A stretch of DNA of 64,000 nucleotides from Nostoc sp. C052 (GTDB lineage: Bacteria > Cyanobacteriota > Cyanobacteriia > Cyanobacteriales > Nostocaceae). The stretch lies in the NCBI RefSeq assembly GCF_013393905.1, contig NZ_CP040272.1:2418001-2482000 (forward strand). The letters run 5' to 3'. Position 1 is the stretch's first letter, and each line of letters opens with the position of its first letter. Positions 54,677-63,636 of this stretch are shown here, in pieces. The position numbers were made by a program, and so were the translations under genes. Below the pieces are notes generated by a model. It saw only the letters and a program-made list of their open reading frames with translations, was not told the DNA's origin and ran no database searches.

Positions 54677-56902
54677 TTAACCGAACTTACCAGCAGTAGA
54701 AGCAATCAAGAATGCGGCGTAAGTTACGACATAGCCAACAGTGAAGTGAGCTAGACCAACTACACGAGCTTGAACAATGGACAGAGCCACGGGCTTGTCT
54801 TTCCAGCGAACTAGGTTAGCTAGAGGAGTACGTTCGTGTGCCCAAACAAGGGTTTCAATCAACTCTTGCCAGTAACCTCTCCAGGAGATTAAGAACATGA
54901 AGCCAGTAGCCCAAACTAGGTGTCCAAATAGGAACATCCAAGCCCAGACAGACAGGTTATTCACGCCGTAAGGGTTGTAACCGTTAATCAACTGAGCAGA
55001 GTTAGCCCAGAGGTAATCGCGGAACCAGCCCATGAGATATGTAGAGTTCTCATTGAACTGAGCGACGTTGCCTTGCCAAATACCTAGATGTTTCCAATGC
55101 CAGTAGAAGGTCAACCAACCAATGGTGTTGAGCATCCAGAATGTAGCCAGGTAGAAGGAATCCCATGCTGAGATGTCGCAAGTACCGCCACGACCGGGGC
55201 CGTCGCAAGGGAAGGCATAGCCGAAGTCCTTTTTATCGGGCATCAGCTTAGAACCACGGGCATCCAAAGCACCTTTGACCAAGATCAAGGTTGTGGTGTG
55301 CAGACCTAAAGCGATCGCATGGTGTACCAAGAAGTCGCCAGGGCCGATTGTCAAGAACAAGGAGTTAGTACCAGCATTTATGGCATCTAACCAGCCTGGA
55401 AGCCAAACGTTAGCGTAGTTAGGCCATGCTGTGTAAGCAATACTATCGGGGTTAGATAGCAATGTATCTAAACCGTACAATACCTTACCGTTAGCAGCTT
55501 GGACGAATTGAGCAAATACTGGCTCAATCAAGATTTGCTTTTCAGGAGTGCCGAAAGCAACTACTACGTCGTTATGTACGTACAAACCAAGGGTGTGGAA
55601 GCCCAAGAAAAGGGATACCCAACTGAGGTGGGAAATAATCGCTTCTTTGTGCTGTAGTACACGTTCAAGAACGTTACCCTTGTTTTGCTCTGGGTCATAA
55701 TCACGAACCCAGAAGATTGCTCCGTGAGCAAAAGCACCAAGCATCAGGAATCCAGCAATATACTGGTGATGCGTGTACAACGCTGCCTGTGTTGTGTAGT
55801 CCTTTGCAATAAATGCGTAGGAAGGCATGGAGTACATGTGCTGTGCTACCAGGGAAGTAATAACACCTAACGCTGCTAAGTGCCATCCCAATTGGAAGTG
55901 CAGAGAGTTGTTGTAGGTGTCGTAGATACCTTGGTGAGGTAGGTTGAAGGGGCCTTCAACCGGAATGCCGAAGAAACTCTTAGCATTCAAGGCTTCTTTG
56001 AGACTGTGACCAATCCCAAAGTTTGTCCGGTACATGTGACCAGCAACGATGAATAAAACTGCGATCGCCAAGTGGTGATGAGCGATGTCAGTCAGCCACA
56101 AAGCTTCTGTCTGGGGATGGAAACCACCCAAGAAAGTCAGAATTGCAGTTCCCGCACCTTGCGATGTCCCGAATATATGTCCAGGAGTGTCAGGATTTTG
56201 AGCATAAACTGCCCAGTTACCTGTAAAGAATGGTGTCAAACCGGCTGGGTGGGGTGGGGTGTTGAGGAAGTTATCCCAACCTACGTGCTGACCGCGAGCT
56301 TCGGGGACAGCAACGTGAATTAAGTGACCAGCCCAAGCCAAAGAACTAACACCAAACAAACCTGCTAAGTGGTGGTTTAGGCGATGTTCAGCGCTCTTAA
56401 ACCATGCCAAGCTAGGACGGTATTTGGGTTGTAAGTGCAGCCAACCAGCGAACAATAATACAGCCGCGAATAACAGCAAGAACACTGAACCGTTGTACAG
56501 TTCGCCGTTATTCCGCAGACCGATAGTATACCACCAATGGTAGAGACCAGAGTAGGTAATGTTTACTGGATTGCTAGCGCCCGCTTGGGTAAAAGCTTCG
56601 ATCGCTGGTTTACCAAAGTGGGGGTCCCAAATCGCGTGGGCGATGGGACGGATGTGAAGAGGATCTTTAATCCACTGTTCAAAGTTACCTTGCCAGGCTA
56701 CGTGGAACAGGAGGCTGGATGCCCACAGGAAGATGATTGCCAAGTGACCGAAGTGAGTAGCGAAAATCTTTTGGTAAAGATTTTCCTCTGTGATGCCATC
56801 ATGGGTTTCAAAATCGTTGCCTGTAGCGATCGCATACCATATCCGACGAGTCGTCGGGTCCTGTGCGAGATCCTGGCTAAATTTCGGAAATTTTGTTGCC
56901 AT
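54677..56902 (-). CDS. psaB: Photosystem I P700 chlorophyll a apoprotein A2
   Basis: PsaB and PsaA form the photosystem I reaction-centre heterodimer that binds P700, the A0 and A1 cofactors and the FX cluster. The 741-residue protein has eleven membrane helices and the FX-binding FPCDGPGRGGTCDISAWDSF with two Cys ligands. The His-rich helices (WAGHLIHVAVPEA, LTDIAHHHLAIAVLFIVAGH) ligate chlorophyll. It acts in the thylakoid membrane. It follows psaA by 134 bases on the same strand and is followed by a terminator, so the two form an operon. Confidence 0.99.
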   Translation of the reverse strand: MATKFPKFSQDLAQDPTTRRIWYAIATGNDFETHDGITEENLYQKIFATHFGHLAIIFLWASSLLFHVAWQGNFEQWIKDPLHIRPIAHAIWDPHFGKPAIEAFTQAGASNPVNITYSGLYHWWYTIGLRNNGELYNGSVFLLLFAAVLLFAGWLHLQPKYRPSLAWFKSAEHRLNHHLAGLFGVSSLAWAGHLIHVAVPEARGQHVGWDNFLNTPPHPAGLTPFFTGNWAVYAQNPDTPGHIFGTSQGAGTAILTFLGGFHPQTEALWLTDIAHHHLAIAVLFIVAGHMYRTNFGIGHSLKEALNAKSFFGIPVEGPFNLPHQGIYDTYNNSLHFQLGWHLAALGVITSLVAQHMYSMPSYAFIAKDYTTQAALYTHHQYIAGFLMLGAFAHGAIFWVRDYDPEQNKGNVLERVLQHKEAIISHLSWVSLFLGFHTLGLYVHNDVVVAFGTPEKQILIEPVFAQFVQAANGKVLYGLDTLLSNPDSIAYTAWPNYANVWLPGWLDAINAGTNSLFLTIGPGDFLVHHAIALGLHTTTLILVKGALDARGSKLMPDKKDFGYAFPCDGPGRGGTCDISAWDSFYLATFWMLNTIGWLTFYWHWKHLGIWQGNVAQFNENSTYLMGWFRDYLWANSAQLINGYNPYGVNNLSVWAWMFLFGHLVWATGFMFLISWRGYWQELIETLVWAHERTPLANLVRWKDKPVALSIVQARVVGLAHFTVGYVVTYAAFLIASTAGKFG

Positions 56903-57036
56903 AGGTTTAATAATTCCTCTGACCTTTAGCCATCAAATACCAGCTTCTAGAGTCCTGAGTTTTGAGTCCTGAGTTCTGAGTTTTGAGTATTTTCTCAGCA
57001 CTCAGCACTCAGCACTCAGCACTCCACAACTGATTG
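56903..57036. repeat. psaA-psaB spacer with inverted heptamer arrays
   Basis: The spacer between psaA and psaB contains TGAGTCC/TGAGTTC/TGAGTTT units (about 56950-56988) followed by four CAGCACT units (about 56996-57023). The two arrays are partly complementary, so the transcript could fold into a hairpin between the two genes. Confidence 0.7.
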
Positions 57037-59295
57037 CTACCCTACTGAAAGGATGTGTGCGTGGAAGAATGCCCAAGTTGTGGCAATTCCTCCCAAGAGG
57101 TAGTGAGCTACCCCTACAGCCCGACCCTGAATAATGCTCAGAGCGCGAGGCTGGATTGCTGGTGCTACCTTCAGTTTGTTATGCGCCCAAACAATGGACT
57201 CAATCAGTTCTTGCCAGTAGCCGCGACCACTGAACAGGAACATCAAGCTGAATGCCCAAACAAAGTGAGCGCCTAAGAAGAGTAGACCATAGGCAGACAG
57301 CGCACTGCCATAGGAATTGATGACTTGCGTAGCTTGTGCCCACAAGAAGTCTCGTAACCAACCGTTGATGGTAATTGCGCTTTGAGCAAAGTTACCACCA
57401 GTGATGTGAGTTACAACACCATCTGCATCTACGGTTCCCCAAACATCTGATTGCATCTTCCAGCTGAAGTGGAAAATTACAATAGATAGGGAGTTGTACA
57501 TCCAGAAAAGTCCGAGGAATACGTGATCCCAACCAGACACTTGACAGGTACCGCCACGACCGGGGCCGTCGCAAGGGAAGCGGAAGCCCAAGTTTGCTTT
57601 GTCTGGAATCAGACGAGAGCTACGGGCGTACAGCACACCTTTGAGCAGAATTAGGACGGTGACGTGAATGGTGAAAGCGTGAATGTGGTGAATTAGGAAG
57701 TCCGCTGTGCCCAAAACAATGGGTGCAGCCGCCACTTTTCCGCCAACAGCCAAGACACCGCCGCCAAAGACATAGCTAACTGGTTCTAGGGCATTAGGTG
57801 CAGTTGTACCAGGAGCCAAGGCGTGAATACTTTGTATCCACTGGGCAAATACTGGCTGCAATTGAATCCCTGTATCAGAGAACAAGTCTTGAGGACGACC
57901 CAATGCACGCATTGTGTCGTTGTGGATGTAAAGTCCAAAGCTATGGAAGCCGAGGAAAATAGACACCCAGTTTAGATGGGAAATAATCGCATCCCGGTGA
58001 CGAATTACCCGATCCAGCACGTTGTTTTGATTCACAACTGGATCGTAATCCCGCACCATGAAGATCGCAGCATGAGCTGCTCCACCAACAATTAAGAAGC
58101 CACCGATCCAAATATGGTGAGTGAATATGCACAACTGTGTGGCGTAATCAGTTGCCAAATATGGATAGGGAGGCATCGCGTACATGTGATGCGCGATGAT
58201 GATGGTCAGCGAACCCAAGAAGGCTAGGTTAGTAGCCAATTGAGCGTGCCAAGATGTGGTCAGGTTTTCGTAGAGACCTTTGTGACCTTCGCCGGTGAAA
58301 GGGCCTTTGTGGTTTTCTAGGATCTCTTTAATGCTGTGACCAATACCCCAGTTGGTACGGTATTGATGACCAGCAATGATAAAGAGAACTGCGATCGCCA
58401 AGTGGTGATGGGAAATATCTGTCAGCCACAAGCCGCCTGTTACTGGGTTTAGACCGCCCTTGAAGGTGAGGAAGTCAGCGTACTGACCCCAGTTCAAGGT
58501 GAAGAAAGGTGCTATACCAGCAGCAAAGCTAGGGTACAGTTCCGTCAACAAGTCTTTGTTCAAGATGAACTCATGGGGCAAGGGTATGTCTTTGAGAGCA
58601 ACGCCTGCATCCAAAAGCTTGTTGGTCGGTGCGGACACGTGGATTAAGTGACCTGCCCATCCCAAGGAACCAAGACCTAGCAACACTTGCAAGTGGTGGT
58701 TGAGGATTGATTCCACATTCTGGAACCATTCCAGCTTGGGAGCGCGTTTGTGGTAGTGGAACCAGCCGGCAAATAGGAATAAGCCTGCTAATACCAAGCC
58801 ACCGATCGCAGTTGCATAAAGCTGGAAGGAGTGTGTAATCCCCCAGCCACGCCATACTTGGAACAAACCGGAGGTGATTTGAATACCGTGGAAACCACCG
58901 CCAACATCACCGTTTAAAATGTCTTGCCCGACAATGGGCCAAACAACTTGGGCACTTGGTTTAACGTTTAACGGGTCGCTTAACCAAGCTTCGTAGTTAG
59001 AAAACTTCGCGCCGTGGAAAATCATCCCGCTCAACCAGATGGTCACTACAGCCAGGTGGCCGAAGTGGGCTGAGAATATCTTGCGGGATATCTCTTCTAA
59101 ATCGCTTGTATGTGTATCAAAATCATGGGCGAGTGCGTGCAGGTTCCAAATCCATGTGGTGGTTTTGGGACCTCTGGCCAAGGATCTGTCAAAGTGTCCA
59201 GGTTGTGCCCATTTCTCGAATGAGGTTGGAACTGGATCGTTATCGACGATTACTCTTGCCTTTTTTTCCTCTCGCTCCGGAGGACTTATTGTCAT
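57037..59295 (-). CDS. psaA: Photosystem I P700 chlorophyll a apoprotein A1
   Basis: PsaA is the partner of PsaB. The 752-residue protein starts TISPPEREEKKARVIVDNDP and has eleven membrane helices, the FX-binding FPCDGPGRGGTCQVSGWDHV with two Cys ligands, and the His-rich chlorophyll-ligand helices (LTDISHHHLAIAVLFIIAGH). It carries half of P700 and the A-branch of electron carriers in the thylakoid membrane. It is the first gene of the psaA-psaB operon, with 682 bases of non-coding DNA upstream that should hold its light-regulated promoter. Confidence 0.99.
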   Translation of the reverse strand: MTISPPEREEKKARVIVDNDPVPTSFEKWAQPGHFDRSLARGPKTTTWIWNLHALAHDFDTHTSDLEEISRKIFSAHFGHLAVVTIWLSGMIFHGAKFSNYEAWLSDPLNVKPSAQVVWPIVGQDILNGDVGGGFHGIQITSGLFQVWRGWGITHSFQLYATAIGGLVLAGLFLFAGWFHYHKRAPKLEWFQNVESILNHHLQVLLGLGSLGWAGHLIHVSAPTNKLLDAGVALKDIPLPHEFILNKDLLTELYPSFAAGIAPFFTLNWGQYADFLTFKGGLNPVTGGLWLTDISHHHLAIAVLFIIAGHQYRTNWGIGHSIKEILENHKGPFTGEGHKGLYENLTTSWHAQLATNLAFLGSLTIIIAHHMYAMPPYPYLATDYATQLCIFTHHIWIGGFLIVGGAAHAAIFMVRDYDPVVNQNNVLDRVIRHRDAIISHLNWVSIFLGFHSFGLYIHNDTMRALGRPQDLFSDTGIQLQPVFAQWIQSIHALAPGTTAPNALEPVSYVFGGGVLAVGGKVAAAPIVLGTADFLIHHIHAFTIHVTVLILLKGVLYARSSRLIPDKANLGFRFPCDGPGRGGTCQVSGWDHVFLGLFWMYNSLSIVIFHFSWKMQSDVWGTVDADGVVTHITGGNFAQSAITINGWLRDFLWAQATQVINSYGSALSAYGLLFLGAHFVWAFSLMFLFSGRGYWQELIESIVWAHNKLKVAPAIQPRALSIIQGRAVGVAHYLLGGIATTWAFFHAHILSVG

Positions 59296-59977
59296 TCGAC
59301 CTCCTCTCTTGATAAGGAATGAGGAATCATTAATACCACAAAATGAACCATTACCGACTACTCCAGAATTTTACTGAAGCTGCGATGAAGACCCCATGTG
59401 GAGAGTTGTTTCTCGTTGAATTATAGAGTCTTCACTTGTACATTGTTGGAGATATTTTAACAATAATTCAAACTTGCCCGAATATTGCTGGAATTCCTGC
59501 CTGATCTGGCTTTTAACTTCAAACTTTTTGTCCAAAAGTCAATAGATTATCTATTTAATTTACAAAGGATAACAATTCGTAAGATTTATGGTTTGGCTCT
59601 ACATAGCTGATGTTCCAGCTTTTGCGGCGATTAGTCATGAACATTTATGTCATCTTTCAATTTTCTTAAGTAAAACGCTGTAAAGAATATGACTTTTTTT
59701 TTTAAATCGGGAATGGATATTGGAAATAGTAGGTATGTGGATTCATACCCCCCAGCGAATCTTAAAAGAATTTCTTTCCCAATCCCCAATCCCCAGTCCC
59801 CAACTTCATCTGAGAAAAGTTGCAGAGAAATCAGCGCAAACCGTTAAAATTTCCTGAGATATACAAGAAAACCATGCGATCTGAGGCAGATTTCACCTTT
59901 TGGGCTATAGTTCCAGATGGACAGTTTGAGCCAAAATAAATCTGTCAATTATCGAAGACTATCACTGGGTACAACAC
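59296..59977. promoter_or_regulatory. Divergent upstream region of psaA and the lipoprotein gene
   Basis: No gene is visible in these 682 bases. The half next to psaA is AT-rich and presumably carries its promoter and a long leader, as in other cyanobacteria. I looked for paired TTACA(T/A) HLR1-type boxes and could not place one with confidence. GACCTCC-like sequence directly before ATG gives a ribosome binding site on the minus strand (GGAGGTC). Confidence 0.5.
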
Positions 59978-61645
59978 ATGAACTCGTGGCTGAAAAGGGT
60001 GTTAGAGAAATTTCTCCCTGAGAAGTTCTCGATTCTCAGGTGGGTAATGACATTGGTGCTGGTATTAAGCTTGACCAGCTGCGGCGAGAAAGTCGCTAGC
60101 CAGGAAGTATCTACTATCTATAGAGAAAACTCTCCTCAGATTTCTCAAATTTCTAAGCAGTTTTCGGAAGTTTCCCCACCAGATGTTATCCAAGAACTGC
60201 GTCCAATTTTGGAAGTTTATCAGCCACAGGTAACAATTGTTACTCCACAGTCTGATGAAGTTCTTCAAGACAACAAAGTCACAGCCAGTTTTCAGGTCAA
60301 GGATCTACCAATATTTAAAGACCCACAATTACAACTGGGGCCACATCTACACGTAATTCTGGATAATCAACCTTATATACCTATTTACGACTTGAATCAG
60401 CCCTTGGTATTGCCAGACTTGTCTCCAGGTAGTCATACCCTGCGCGTCTTTGCCTCTCGTCCTTGGCATGAAAGCTTTAAGAATGAAGGCGCTTATGCCC
60501 AAACAACATTTCACGTCTTCACCAAAACTGACGACAACACCCCAGATCCTAAAATACCCCTACTAACTTACAGTCGTCCTCAAAGCAGTTATGGAGCAGA
60601 ACCAATCTTACTGGATTTCTATCTAACTAATGCTCCTCTGCACCTCGTTGGTAAGGAAAACGCCAATGACGAGTTCAGTGATTGGCGCATCCGCTCCACT
60701 ATTAATGGTGAAAGCTTTATTTTTGATCGCTGGCAAGCAGTTTACCTTAAAGGCTTCCATCCAGGAAAAAATTGGGTAAAATTGGAATTTCTCGATAACC
60801 AGGGAAATGCTGTCAAAAATGCCTTTAATACCACAGTTAGATTGATTGACTACCAGCCAAAAGGTAAAGATACTCTATCGAGAATTATTAGAGGAGAACT
60901 CACAGCAGCAGAAGTGCGCGGTATTGTTGATCCCAATTATAGACCTGCACCTAAACCCACACCTACACCTTCTATTGAAAAAACACCCCAAATACAACCG
61001 AAGGTAGAAAAACAGCCCATTCCTGAAACGGAAATTCCCAAAGAATCCAAAATACAGCCAGAAAAACCAAAATTAGAAGTTCCAACGGCTGCACCATCTC
61101 CTAGCTTGTCCCCGACACCAGCAGAAATTATTGAGTCTCCAAAACCACAGCCAACGGTAACGCCAATTCCTGAATCTACGCCATTACCTGAAAAAGTTGC
61201 GCCTAAACCAACAAAACCTAGATTGGGTGGATTTTTCAACCGTGGGGCTGGTAAAGTCGCTACCCCACAAGCACCAGTTACACCATCTCCGAGTTTGCCA
61301 CCCACGCTGCCAGAGATTATTGAGTCTCCAGCACCAGAAATAATTAGTCCAACACCAGAACCACAGCCAACGGTAACGCCAACTCCTGAATCTACGCCGT
61401 TACCTGAAAAAGTTGCGCCTAAACCAACCAAATCTCGATTTGGTGGATATTTTAACCGTGGGGCTGCTAAAGTCCCTACCCCACAAATAACAGTTGCGCC
61501 ATCTCCCAGTTTGCCACCCACGCTGCCAGAGATTATTGAGTCTCCGACACCAAAACCACAGGCAGAGGTAACACCAACTCCTGAATCAACGCCGTTACCT
61601 ACAACAGAATCAACCAAAGACACTCAACTGCAACTCTTGCGCTAA
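59978..61645 (+). CDS. Lipoprotein with Pro/Thr-rich long repeats
   Basis: The 555-residue protein has a signal peptide ending in the lipobox-like LSLTSC (Cys about residue 34), so it is probably a lipoprotein. A globular region follows to about residue 310 (EVLQDNKVTASFQVKDLPIF, HLHVILDNQPYIP, SHTLRVFASRPWHESF). The C-terminal 240 residues are Pro/Thr/Ser-rich with about two and a half copies of a unit of roughly 80 residues: SPSLPPTLPEIIESP, PTPESTPLPEKVAPKPTK and RFGGYFNRGA. The tail may span the periplasm or peptidoglycan. Function is unknown. Its 3' end overlaps glutaminase tail to tail by 36 bases. Confidence 0.85.
   Translation: MNSWLKRVLEKFLPEKFSILRWVMTLVLVLSLTSCGEKVASQEVSTIYRENSPQISQISKQFSEVSPPDVIQELRPILEVYQPQVTIVTPQSDEVLQDNKVTASFQVKDLPIFKDPQLQLGPHLHVILDNQPYIPIYDLNQPLVLPDLSPGSHTLRVFASRPWHESFKNEGAYAQTTFHVFTKTDDNTPDPKIPLLTYSRPQSSYGAEPILLDFYLTNAPLHLVGKENANDEFSDWRIRSTINGESFIFDRWQAVYLKGFHPGKNWVKLEFLDNQGNAVKNAFNTTVRLIDYQPKGKDTLSRIIRGELTAAEVRGIVDPNYRPAPKPTPTPSIEKTPQIQPKVEKQPIPETEIPKESKIQPEKPKLEVPTAAPSPSLSPTPAEIIESPKPQPTVTPIPESTPLPEKVAPKPTKPRLGGFFNRGAGKVATPQAPVTPSPSLPPTLPEIIESPAPEIISPTPEPQPTVTPTPESTPLPEKVAPKPTKSRFGGYFNRGAAKVPTPQITVAPSPSLPPTLPEIIESPTPKPQAEVTPTPESTPLPTTESTKDTQLQLLR
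61081..61590 (+). repeat. Long in-gene tandem repeat of the lipoprotein gene
   Basis: Units of about 240 bases recur with high identity; for example CCATTACCTGAAAAAGTTGC near 61182 matches CCGTTACCTGAAAAAGTTGC near 61398, and the TTTTAACCGTGGGGCT segment recurs. The DNA identity implies recent duplication or homogenisation. Confidence 0.75.
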
Positions 61646-62524
61646 GGCCTCAACGAATGCGATCGCACCGACAGGATTTCCGATATTATCCAAGGCGGGA
61701 CTGTAACAAGCGATCGCTCCCTCTCCTGGTACTATTGCTACAAGTCCACCACCAATGCCTGATTTCATCGGTAAACCAATCCTGACTGCAAACTCGGCAG
61801 AAGCTTCGTACAATCCACAAGTTAACATCACAGCATTGACAATTCGGCGGTTTTGTGAAGATAAGCCGCTATTTTCACAAGCTAAGAGTTTTCCCAACAG
61901 GGCTAAATCTTCAACTCGCCCAGATATACAGCATATTTGCTCGTATGTGTCAAGGGTTATTTCAAGACTTTCGAGATAACCGGCTTCGGCAAGATAGTTT
62001 GCGATCGCTTCATTGGCTGCTGAACGAGTTAATCGCACTGAAGCTAGCATCACCTCATCTAAGCTTAGTTGGCAACCGGCTAATTGGTTGAGCCATTGAC
62101 AAAATAAAAAAGTGCGTTGATTAGCGTCTTTTCCTGGTAATTTATCAGCGAGAGTAATTGCCCCACTATTAATCATAGGGTTGCGGGGGCGACCGCGATC
62201 GCTAACTAATTGTTCTAGAGAATTGAAGGGTGCATCCGATGGTTGCACCCCAATCCACCGAAAAACTGTTTCTGCTCCGAGATGTTCTAGCAGATAAAGT
62301 AGGGAAAATGTCTTAATCACGCTCATGAGCGGGAAAAAACAAGCTGTATCCCCAAAACTGATGGTTTTACCCGATTTACAGCAGATGTGAACTGCAAACC
62401 AACTAGGATAAGCTTTAGCTAATTGCGGAATGCGATCGATAACTTTTCCGTATTCAGCGTTAGTTTTCGCTTGTTGCACCCAAGCTGATAACTCTGTAGT
62501 AGTTAGTCTGTCAAGTCTTTTCAA
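61610..62524 (-). CDS. glsA: Glutaminase
   Basis: This 304-residue enzyme of the serine-dependent glutaminase A family hydrolyses glutamine to glutamate and ammonia. The catalytic S-x-x-K lies in PLMSVIKTFSLLYLLE; NPMINSGAI, the SANEAIANYLAEAGYLE region and the GGGLVAIVPGEGAIACYSP end are family hallmarks. It starts with TTG and no obvious ribosome binding site is seen. Its 3' end overlaps the lipoprotein gene. Cytosolic. Confidence 0.94.
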   Translation of the reverse strand: MKRLDRLTTTELSAWVQQAKTNAEYGKVIDRIPQLAKAYPSWFAVHICCKSGKTISFGDTACFFPLMSVIKTFSLLYLLEHLGAETVFRWIGVQPSDAPFNSLEQLVSDRGRPRNPMINSGAITLADKLPGKDANQRTFLFCQWLNQLAGCQLSLDEVMLASVRLTRSAANEAIANYLAEAGYLESLEITLDTYEQICCISGRVEDLALLGKLLACENSGLSSQNRRIVNAVMLTCGLYEASAEFAVRIGLPMKSGIGGGLVAIVPGEGAIACYSPALDNIGNPVGAIAFVEALAQELQLSVFG

Positions 62525-62553
62525 AAGTGATATCCGCTAAAACCATTTCTAGT

Positions 62554-63252
62554 TTATAAACTCGCTGTAATATTTTCTATCGCTACTGATGGGGAATTGA
62601 TAAGAGTTAACAGTATATCGACAACTTCACTAAAAGAAGCTGCACTCTTTAAATTTGGTGATTCTACATAACCAAATCCATAGGAGGCGTGAATAAAATC
62701 AATCCCTGCTTTCATAGCTGCTAATCTATCACTTTCTGTATCTCCAACATAAATTGCTTTTTTCAAGCTATGACGCTGACAAATTGCAATGATATTTTCA
62801 GCTTTGGGTTTTTGAGTTCTGCCAAAACACTCTGAGTCTACAAATATATCCCTAAAAGTTTTGTTTGTATTACTAGTGTTTAAAGGCATAGAAAGAAATA
62901 CCTGTAAGTACCAATATTCACAATTGCTAACTAAAAACAAGGGAAACTGACCGGACAAAGTATCTAAATATTCTGAAACTCCTTTGTATAAAGTTCCACC
63001 TCTAGTTTTTATCTCTTGCTTTTCACAGTCTTCTATTAAAAGAGAAAATTTATCAATATTTTCCTCTTCTATGTCTGGAAAAATATTTTTTATGCACTCT
63101 ATAAAGGGAAGACCACTTACCCCATTAATATCATCCTCAGTGATAGGAGTTCTCGAAATATTAGCAATCTTAATTGCTTGATTCCAAGCATCTGCACATA
63201 TACTAGATATATTCCAAAGAGTTCCGTCTAGATCAAATATTACCCCGACCAT
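62554..63252 (-). CDS. HAD-superfamily hydrolase, phosphoglycolate phosphatase-like
   Basis: The 232-residue protein has HAD motif I FDLDGTLW, motif II LFLVSNCE, the Lys region RTQKPKAENI and motif III YVGDTESDRLAAMKAG, with an alpha-helical cap between. It resembles phosphoglycolate phosphatase-type (Gph) enzymes. The substrate is unknown. It lies 29 bases upstream of glsA on the same strand and may be cotranscribed with it. A stub of a second HAD gene lies just upstream. Confidence 0.88.
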   Translation of the reverse strand: MVGVIFDLDGTLWNISSICADAWNQAIKIANISRTPITEDDINGVSGLPFIECIKNIFPDIEEENIDKFSLLIEDCEKQEIKTRGGTLYKGVSEYLDTLSGQFPLFLVSNCEYWYLQVFLSMPLNTSNTNKTFRDIFVDSECFGRTQKPKAENIIAICQRHSLKKAIYVGDTESDRLAAMKAGIDFIHASYGFGYVESPNLKSAASFSEVVDILLTLINSPSVAIENITASL

Positions 63253-63296
63253 ATATAACTCCTAATAGAAACTAAGCAATTTCAATCCCTATGCTA

Positions 63297-63410
63297 CTAC
63301 TGGAGTCCTCGATGCAAGAGTTCAGAAAGGATTTTTTTGCTGAACGAAGAAAGAATTGCATTATCTCCAAGCAATGTACCGTCTAAATCGGAAACATAGA
63401 GAGTGTTCAT
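63297..63410 (-). pseudogene. Truncated Cof-type HAD hydrolase stub
   Basis: From ATG 63410 on the minus strand a 37-codon frame reads MNTLYVSDLDGTLLGDNAIL, then SSFSKKILSELLHRGLQ and a stop. This is the N-terminal motif I region of a Cof/HAD phosphatase, which normally continues for over 200 residues. It is a remnant of a gene whose body has been lost, probably by deletion next to the intact HAD gene. Confidence 0.75.
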
Positions 63411-63636
63411 AAACTGTAGCTGACACTGATTGAGAGGATAATTATACTTTAAACTACGATAAATCGATAGATATACTGTAATATAGAAGAATCAAGTTTG
63501 ACTATTTGCAGACTTTAGTTTAAGTAATCTAAGGCGTTGTCTACCTTTTATTGTGTATAAAGGCAGTAAAATCTGCATAAAAACCGCTCTGAATTTAAAG
63601 TTAAAGTGATGAGCTAACTTTATCAAAGGATACTTT

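Noticed and set aside
59296..59700. HLR1-type paired boxes upstream of psaA
   Set aside because: Several TTACA-like sequences exist but none with the right spacing and orientation to call the element with confidence.
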